A DNA stretch of 64,000 nt, taken from Ailurus styani (taxonomy: Eukaryota; Chordata; Mammalia; Carnivora; Ailuridae). The DNA is taken from the NCBI GenBank assembly GCA_002007465.1, contig LNAC01000009.1:2241705-2305704 (forward strand). Direction: 5' to 3'. Below are positions 22,901 through 31,900 of this stretch, piece after piece (position 1 is the first letter of the stretch; each line of letters opens with the position of its first letter). Position numbers and translations under genes: made by a program. The notes beneath the pieces are model-generated. The model searched no databases and was not told the origin of the DNA. It saw only the letters and a list, made by a program, of their open reading frames with translations.

Positions 22901-25900
22901 TCCACCTAGGAATAGACTGGCTAGGTCATATGGGAAACTTAGGTTTAGCTTTTTAGGAAATGACCAAACTGTCTTCCGAAGTGGCTGTGTGATTGTATAT
23001 TTCCACCAACAGGATGGTGGTTAATTTGCATGTATTTGGATTTTCCAAGTTTCCTTCTGTTGTTGATTTCTAATTGATTTTGCTATGGTCAGAGAACATA
23101 CTTTGTATGATTTTAATCCTTTTACATTTATGAAGATTGTTTATGGCCTAGTATACGGTCTCTCCTGGAGAATGTTGGTGTTCACTTGAGATCATATGCT
23201 GTGTTGTTGTGGAGGGGAGTGTGGTAGAGGCAACAGGCCAGATTGCTTGATAGGGTTGTTCTAGTCTTCTGTGTGCTTGCTGACTTTGTCTTGTCCTATA
23301 CATCACTGAGAAGTTTTGTAGTCTCCAACTACTTCTGTTAAATTTCTGTTTCTGGCTTCCATTTGTCAGTGTTTGCTTCATATATTTTTGGAGCTCTGTA
23401 GTGAGGTCTGTATGTTTATTATTGTTATATCTTCCTGATGAATTGACTCTTCTGTCATTGTAAAATACTGTTCTTTTTCTCTGGTCAGATTTACCTTAAA
23501 GTCCATTTTGTCTGATAGCAGTTCACACACTCCTCTTCTCTTATGATTATAGTTCGCATAGTATGCCATTTTCTGTCCTGCTATTTTCAACCTATGTCTT
23601 TAAATCTAAAGTCTTTTATAGACAGTATATATGGATTTTTATTTTATTTTTTTTAAGATTTTATTTATTTATTTGACACAGAGAGAGAGATCAGATTGCA
23701 AGTAGGCAGAGAGGCAGGTTGAGAGAGAGGAGGAAGCAGGCTCCCTAATGAGCAGGGAGCCCGATGCAGGCCTCGATCCCAGGACCCTGAGATCATGACC
23801 TGAGCCGAAGGCAGAGGCTTTAACCCACTGAGCCACCTAGGCACCCTATATGTATTTTTTAAAAAGATTTTATTTATTTATTTGACAGAGAGAGACAGTG
23901 AGAGAGGGAACACAAGCCCGGGGAGAGGGAGAGGGAAAAACAGGCTTCTTGCTGAGCAGGGAGCCCAATGCGGGGCTTGATCCCAGGACCCTGGAATTAT
24001 GACCTGAGCCGAAGGCAGACACCTAATGACTGAGCCACCCAGGTGCCTCTATATTTGGATTAAAAAAAAAAAAAGTCCACTCTGATCATCTTTACCCTTT
24101 GATTGGAGTATTTAATCTGTTTATATTTAACATAATTATTGATGTAGTTGGATTTACATATGCCATTTCCCTGGGGTCTGACCGCCATTGTTCCTTTTTT
24201 TTTTTTTTAGGTTTTGTCTTTTGTTTTCTGTTTTTGTATCGTTTTCTTTCTTTTTTTTTTTTTTTAAAGATTTTATTTATTTATTTCACAGAGGGAGAGA
24301 GATCACAAGGAGGCAGAGAGGCAGGCAGAGAGAGGAGGGGGGAAGCAGGCTCCCCACTGAGCAGGGAGCCCGATGCGGGCCTCGATCCCAGGACCCTGAG
24401 ATCGTGACCTGAGCCGAAAGCAGAGGCTTTAACCCACTGAGCCACCCAGGCGCCCTTTGTATCGTTTTCTTAAGTAATCTCTACACCCAAGGTGGGGCTC
24501 GACTCTTGACCCCGAGATCAAGAGTTGCAAGAGTTGCGTACTCTCCCGACTGAGTCAGCCTGGTGCCCCAGCCTCCATTGTTTCTGATGAGAAGTCATCC
24601 GTAAATCTCATCATGGCTCCCTTGTGTGTGATAAGTTGCTTTTCTCTTGCTGCTTTTGAGACTTTTGTCTTTGTCTTTCAGCATCTTGAGACCTGGTTGT
24701 CAGTCTTTTTGTGTTCATCCTATTTGGGGTTTGTTGAGTTTCTTTGATGTGGATGTTAATGTTTTTCATCAAAATCAGAAACATTTTCAGCTATTATTTC
24801 TTCAGATACTCGTTAGTGCCCCGTGCTGTCCCCTTCTTCTGGGACTCCCATTAATTATATGTTGGTTTGTTTCATGGTGTCCCCTTAGGTCCCTGAGGTT
24901 CTGTTTGTTGTTATTCATTCATTCATTCATTCATTCATTCATTTTCTCTTTCTGTTCTGGTCATCTCTATAGATCTGTCTTTAAAGTGGCTCAGTAGGGG
25001 CGCCTGGGTGGCTCAGTGGGTTAAGGCCTCTGCCTTTGGCTCAGGTCATGATCTCAGGGTCCTGGGATCAAGCCCCGCATCGGGCTCTCTGTTCAGCAGG
25101 GAGCCTGCTTCCTCCTCTCTCTCTCTGCCTGCCTCTCTACCTACTTATGATCTCTCTTTCTGTGTCAAATAAATAAAATCTTTTTTAAAAATAAATAAAT
25201 AAATAATAAAGTGGCTGAGTTTTCCCTCAGCTAGCTCACTTGCAGTTGAGCCCTTCTGGTGGATTTTGCCTATCAGTTGTGGTGCTTTTCAACTCCAGAG
25301 TTTTCCTTTCTTTTTAATGGTTTTCATCTCTTTCTTGATATTCTTTCTTTGATGAGTCAGTGTCGTATTTTTAATTCTTTAAGCATTTAAAAAAAACCAT
25401 TTTTTTTTCTTCTGCTTAGAAGTCTTTGCTAAATCTGGGGTGCCTGGGCGGTGCAGTGGTTGGGCATCCAGCGCTTGGGTTCAGATCAGGTTATGGTCTC
25501 AGGGTCATGGGATCGAGCCTCACGTTGGACTCTGCATTCGGTAGGGAGCCTGCCTGAGGATTCTCTCCCTCCCTCCCCCCACACACGTGCATGCTTACTC
25601 ATTCTCTCTCAAATAAATAAATACTTTTTTTAAAAAAGAAGTCTTTGCCAAATCTAACATCTAGTGTCTTTAAAGATAATGACTATTGATTGCTTTTTCC
25701 TTCTCGGTGTTGACCATACTTATGTGTTTCTTTGTGTGTCGTACAGTGTTTTGTTGAAATCTGGACATTTGAGGGGCGCCTGGGTGCCTCAGTCATTAGG
25801 TGTCTGCCTCTGGCTCGGGTCATGGTCTTGGGGTCCTGGGATCAAGCTCTGCATCAGGCAGGGCTCAGTGGGAAGCCTGCTTCTCCCTCTCCCACTCACC

Positions 25901-28900
25901 CTGCTTGTGTCCCGTCTGTCGCTGTCTATCAAGTAAATAAATAAAATCTTGTTTTAAAAAACTATAAAAATCTGGACATTTGAGATAATACAGTAGCTAT
26001 GGGTTCTGGGTCACTTGGGGGTTGTTGTCGCTGTTTGTTTGCTTAGAGACTTGCCTGAGCTGATGTTTTCACTTTTTTTTTTTTTTTTTGGTCATTCTTT
26101 TTATTTTCAAGCTAAGCTTCCTGTTATGCCTGGGTTAGCATATGTTAGTAGTCAGGCAATGATAGATCGATCAGAGGTTGTGCTTAGACATTTTGCACCC
26201 TTAACGGTTTACTGAGGAATCTGTGGGTGTGTTGGGGAACACATTCAAAGTTCATTTAAAGTTCAAGTGGTTTACAGGTCTGCCCAGCTTTTACTTTGTG
26301 CACAAAGCCTCCCATTTGGCCAACGATGAGCAGATAGCAAGGGTTCTCTCCAGTCTTTTCTGAGTGTGTGACACACACTCAGCCTTCCAGCTGTGTAGTC
26401 TTCCAGACCACCAGAGATACCTGGGAGTTGGTCGGGGCCCACATGACAATCTCGTTTCCAGATCTCCTATTAAATTGCTGGCAGATCTGGGCGCCTGGGT
26501 GGCTCAGTGGGTTAAAGCCTCTGCCTTCGGCTCAGGTCATGATCCCAGGGTCCTGGGACCAAGGCCTGCATCGGGTTCTCTGCTCAGCATGGAGCCTGCT
26601 TCCTCCTCTCTCTGCTTGCCTCTCTGCCTACTTGTAATCTCTCTCTCGCTCTGTGTCAAATAAATAAACAAAATCTTTAAAAAATAAAAAAATAAATTGC
26701 TGGCAGATCCGTTCCAACCAGTATTCCCTATTTAAGTCAGCTGTAATGTTGATCTTAGTTATTTGCCATTTAAATCACTACTGTTTTTGACAGAGTTCCC
26801 TGGATTTTTCTGTACTCCCGCCCTAATCAAGTCAGCCCCAATACCACTACCTTCCCCTGCAACCCATCCCCCACCCCTGCCCTCCTCAGCACATGCCCCG
26901 CCCGGGTAGGGCTGCCACACCACAGAGCTGACGAGATGGGGGCTCCCCACCCCAAGCTGGAAAGCCACAGGCTCCCACCTTATTCCTACCAAGGTCCAGT
27001 CGTTTTTGAGTAAATATGCTCAGTTTATTTGCCCTTGGTCAATTTCCAGAGTCCAGAAACATTTGCTTTTTACAGTGACATCCATTTTTACTGTTGCTTT
27101 TTGGGAACAGGATTTGTTGAGGTGCTTTCTGTGTTGCTCTGGAAGTCCCAGCCCCGCCCCCTGTCTTTCTCGTGCTGTGTCCTATTCTGCATTTGGGACG
27201 CCCCGCTATTCATCTGTCAGTCTCCTGTTGACAGACGCGCAGGTCGCCCCACAGGTTTCCAGGCCAGCCGTGCTGCACTGAGCCCCCCTGCGCTCACCCC
27301 TCCTCGGCAAGCCTCTCTCTGGGCTCTCCCTTAGGGTCAGAGCAGCCGGAGCCTGAGCCTCTTCCTCACCCTTAAACTCCATTTAATCAGGGAAGACACT
27401 AATCAAGGTGGCAGAAGCTGAAAAGCGCCTGGGAGCCGCAGAGAGGGATTTTATCCACACAGCCTCCATCAACTTCCTCACGCCTCTGCGCAACTTCCTG
27501 GAAGGGGACTGGAAGACCATTTTGGTGAGAGTCCCGGGGCCGCCCCGCTTCCTGGTCACTGTGCTGTCCTCCTCCTCGGAGCTGCTGGGCACAGGCTCTC
27601 CACCCATGCTGGGAACCCGGCCCTCCTAGGCCTCCCCAGGTGTGGCTCTCGTGGGCTGAGTGACACAGAGTGGGCGACCTCCCCCTGTCTGGGCCTCAGT
27701 TTCCCTGTCTGGCCCCGATGGCCCTGTGGGCCAGTCCTGCCACAGCCCAGGATCTCCCAGGGCTTCCCAGGGTCTCACTCTTCCCTGTTCCCCCTCCCAC
27801 AGAAGGAGAGACGCCTCCTGCAAAACCGGCGTCTGGACTTGGATGCCTGCAAAGCACGGCTGAAGAAGGCCAAGGCTGCAGAAGCCAAAGCCACGGTAGG
27901 CGTCCCTGCTGGCCTCCTGCCCCACCCCACCCCCGCTCTGTTCGGAGCCAAGGGAGGGTGTAGGGACCTGAAGTCTGGCATGACCTTTCTTCCCTTTCCC
28001 TGCCTGGAGAGGCCTGGCTGGGGGACGCTGGTCCTGGCTGACCGCTTCAGGTCATGCCTCTCTTCTCTACCCCCCCAACCCCGCCGCGGGGAACCCTGGC
28101 CGCCCAAAGCTCTGGGTCCCAGGGCAGACATTTACGGGGTGGGCTGACCAGCAGTGCCCCGACCTGGGCTCAGGGAACGCCACAGCCTCCCCAAACTCGC
28201 ATGGCCCTTCCCTGCCCTCCCTGAATGCTCAGCTCTGTCCCCCGGCTCTGCTAGGGCATGGGTCCCCTTACTAACTCCCCCACCCGCTGCTCCAGCGCTG
28301 GCCCCGGGGTGCCCTGATGGTGGGAACCCCGGAGCTGGACCGCCCACCGGCTCAGGGACATGACCGAGGGCCCTTGCAGGTAGTCCCATGGCCCTGGGTC
28401 AGGCCAGAGCCTTCCCGCCACTCTCAGCTCACTGAGGCCCGCTCAGTCTGGCCGGGCCAGTGTGGCGCAGTTTGCCCCGGGCTCAGGCCGGGGGTGGGGA
28501 GAGCAGGGAGCACGCTCTTGGCTTGCCAGGCCACTTGGCGGTGTAGGGACTTAGAGGCCACTTCACACCCGGGAACCCCCGGGTCGAGGGCAGGCCGGGG
28601 GTACCACCACCTGTGTCTGCCCAGATTCTCGGCTGCCCCAGACACTCCTTGCGTCCCCCTCCCACAGTGTGGCCACTCGGGACCGTGGAGTCCGGGCCTG
28701 TGCCGCCTCTGGTGAGAGCCAAGGGCAGGGTCTCAGCACATCTGTGTGTGTGGGATCCAGATCGGAGGCAGGGGCTCAGCCACTGGGGTCTTGCTGTGGT
28801 TGGGTGGGATGACCAAGGCTACAAGGAGGGCGTCCCTAAGTCAGCTGGGCAGGACAGTCTCTCTGGAGTACCCGGGCCAGGCCACGGGAGCCTTTCCCTA

Positions 28901-31900
28901 GTCATAGAGCGGCACGACCTCCCCTCCAGTGGTCTGGCCCAGACATCCTCAAGCCCTTGCGTTAGGCCAGGTACCCTCCGCAGAGCGAGGCCCAGGGCCA
29001 CCCGGGGACAGCGAGCACCCCAGGGAACCGCGGCCTGGCAGGTCATCCCTGCCGTCCCTCGTAAACACAGGCACACAGGCAGAGCAGGACTCCTTCCGGA
29101 GGGCAGGGTCGTCTACCCACCTGCCCGCCACCTGGTGTCCCCTCCCTCCACAGGGAGCCTGTTCCCGCCTATGCTGTGGACTCACTAACCTCTTTGTTTT
29201 TGTTCCTTTCCGTTCTGCTTTGGGTAACTTGGCTCAGTGTGAGGGAGATGTGAGTATACCTGCCCCACGTGCTGTGCTGCTTCCGGGGGGCCCATCCCAG
29301 CCTCGGGCCGCGGGGGCGTGGCCGGCCCGGGGCTCGCCCTGGGCATTTTGCAAGCAGCTGGTCTCCCCGCCGGAGCCTCTGCCACGCGTAGCCTCTGGTT
29401 TAGGGGGACGCCAGGCACTGGAGCCTGTGAGTCAGCTTTTTGCAAATGTGGAAAGCCTGTCACCCTGTCCATCCATGCCTCCATCTGTCCACCTTGTTGT
29501 GGGGGAGGGGCCTGGTCCTCACTGCAGGAGTGAGACGGGCGGGGCCGTGTGGAGATGCCGGCATGGAGAAAGCTGGGGTCGGGGCCGACTGGTCTGGAGG
29601 ACCGTGGCTCTAACTGGGCCGTCTGAGCGAGGCCTGGGTCCAGGGAGGACGGGGGAGCCAGGCCTGGCCCGTGACTCCCCCGAAGGCTCCCCGGCGTCTG
29701 CTCTCCTGGGCTCCCAGCATGACCACCCAGCTGGTCTGACTCTCCATGTCCCCAGGCCCGCCTTGTCCCCAGGAGGTGGGCACGGGGAGGAGGGGTCTGC
29801 GTGGTACGTGTCTGCAGCCTCCTGTCCCTTGGGCAGGGGCTCCTGGCCTCCCCCCGTGGGAGACTCTGGGGTGGCGCCTGGCCCCGTGTGACCCCCGCTC
29901 CCCCGTGACCTCTGTTCCCGCCAGACGGTGCCTGACTTTCAGGAGACTAGACCGCGTAATTACATTCTCTCGGCCAGCGCCTCCGCGGTAAGCGCCCCGC
30001 CCCGGCCGCCCGGCCTGCCCCCGCCGCCCCGGCACCGGGGGACCGCGCAGCACCAGGAGCACGGGGCGCGTCCCCGGAGCCGGGAAGGCGGCAGCCCTGC
30101 TCCTGGCCGCCTGCCTGCGCCCTGCGCCCGTGTGGCTGGCCTCGCTTCTCTCTGGGCCGCGCTGGAGGTGGGGGCCGGGCCAGCCACCCCAGACAGCGTG
30201 GGGACAGTGCGGGGACGGCTCGGGGAGCTGGGCGGCAGCTGCCCCATCTCCTGGGGCCCCAAGGTCTGCCCACCACCCCGCCCCCAACCAAGGGCGCGGC
30301 CCCCCAGACCACCTCTGGCTTGAGGACCCCAGAACTGTGACAAGGGGGGCACTCTTCATCCAGCCGCCTCCCTGGCGCATCTGCCCGGCGTCCTGGCAGC
30401 GAGGAGGGACCCCGAGCCCAAGCAGGGAGGGGGGGACCAGCGGGCTGGGGGCAGCTGTGTCCGGAGGAGGCCCAGGGCAGCTGTGGGGGGAGGGGGCGAA
30501 GGCTCCGAGTGTCATGGGGTCTTTTCTCCGCTGTGTTGAGTGACTGCGTGTTTACCATTCAGTGTGGGACACGGGCCAGTCCCTCCTCCCCCACCGTACC
30601 TGTCACCACCACTGCTGTGCCGTCTCTGCCTTCTTGTCTGCCCTCCCTTCTCCGCCGGCAGGGGTGGGGGGGCGGCACACGCTCGCACAGGCGCTCGGGC
30701 TCTCTCCGCCCGGCAGAGCATGTTGCCAGGTGTGTCTGTGCCCTCATGTGGCGCCAGGGCCATGGTCCCTCGGGGCGGGACCCCTGGTGCACTCCAGCAG
30801 GCCCCTCTCTCTGCGTGTCCTCCAGGCCTGCGCGCAGAGGTCACGCCCACGTTTTGGTTTTCTCAATGGGACTGTGGTGGGACATCTTGGGACGCAGGGC
30901 TGGCCTTGTTCTGCTTTCCATCCTTTAGGTCATCATCTTAGGACAGACTTCCCGCACTGGGCAGGAGAAACGGGTCTCCTAAGTCGTGGTGGGGGGAGGG
31001 GGGTCTTTCTTCTTTAGACTCTGGATGACACTTCCTGCCCCCCTTCTTGGGCCGAGTGGAAGGAGGAATATCCTGGAGGGTGGAGACCGCCCTGTTTTTT
31101 TCTTTTGCCATTGAACCCCAGTGTGACTCGGGCACGAGGCTGCCTTTCTCTGCCGAAGGACAGAAAGGTTCAGTGACTGGCCTAGGGTCACACGGCCCTG
31201 CGTCCCAGCCCACCAGCCTTAGCTGATTGTCAGGGTGGGATGGGGGACACTGGGTCTCCCGTCAGAGCCTGGGGGCTTACGCTGTAGGAGAAACCCAAGC
31301 AGGACTTCCCAGCTGGCTGTCCCCTACCTTCCCTGCATGCGGCATGTTGGGCTGGACAGTGGTTGTTAGGGACCCCACTCACACCAGACCGTGTCCCAGC
31401 CTCAGCTCCTGGTTGGGTTACGGGGGAGTGAGGAAGGGGATGAGGGGGAATGGGTGGGGTCTTGGGGAGCTGGGGCAGGGCGCGGGCTCTGGGGTTTAGC
31501 CGCCCTCACCCCGCTGCCCCGCTAACCGGTGCCCCCTCCCTCCCCTGCTGCCCGGTCCTGTTGTGGTCTCCGAAGCTCTGGAATGATGAGGTGGACAAGG
31601 TGAGTCTGGGCTTAGGAGGCTTGGGAGCAGAGGCTTGAAGCGGGTGGGGATGGGGTAGGGGTCAAGTTGGTTTCTAGTTCTGGGGTCTGCCACTCTCCTC
31701 TGTGGGAACACTGCCCCGACATTTCCTCTGAGCACACAGGGGACTGGCGCTGTCAGGTGGCCAGGGACAGTGTGTCACAGCAAGGTTGTGGCAGGGCACC
31801 CTTGGGTCCGTCTCTGACAGCTTGCGATGGAATGGGTCCAGAGGCGCCTGAAGTCAGGGGTGAGAAGTGCACCCCTGCCACCAGGATCTCTGTCCGCGTC

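Larger units (their letters stand above)
24575..26060 (-). repeat. Antisense old L1, carrying three SINEs
   Basis: cttttgtctttgtctttcag, tttggggtttgttgagtt, tattatttcttcagatact and tcttctgggactccc are characteristic of old antisense L1. The SINEs at 24996, 25437 and 25774 sit in it. Confidence 0.65.

Noticed and set aside
28929..29891. 320-codon open frame on the plus strand
   Set aside because: It overlaps the microexon in another frame, begins at a non-ATG codon, has low-complexity composition and shows no splice or domain support.
29610..30515. 301-codon open frame on the minus strand in an SH3GLB2 intron
   Set aside because: It lies in GC- and CpG-rich DNA with few stops, crosses SH3GLB2 exon 6 on the other strand, is rich in Gly/Pro/Arg/Ala and shows no domain.
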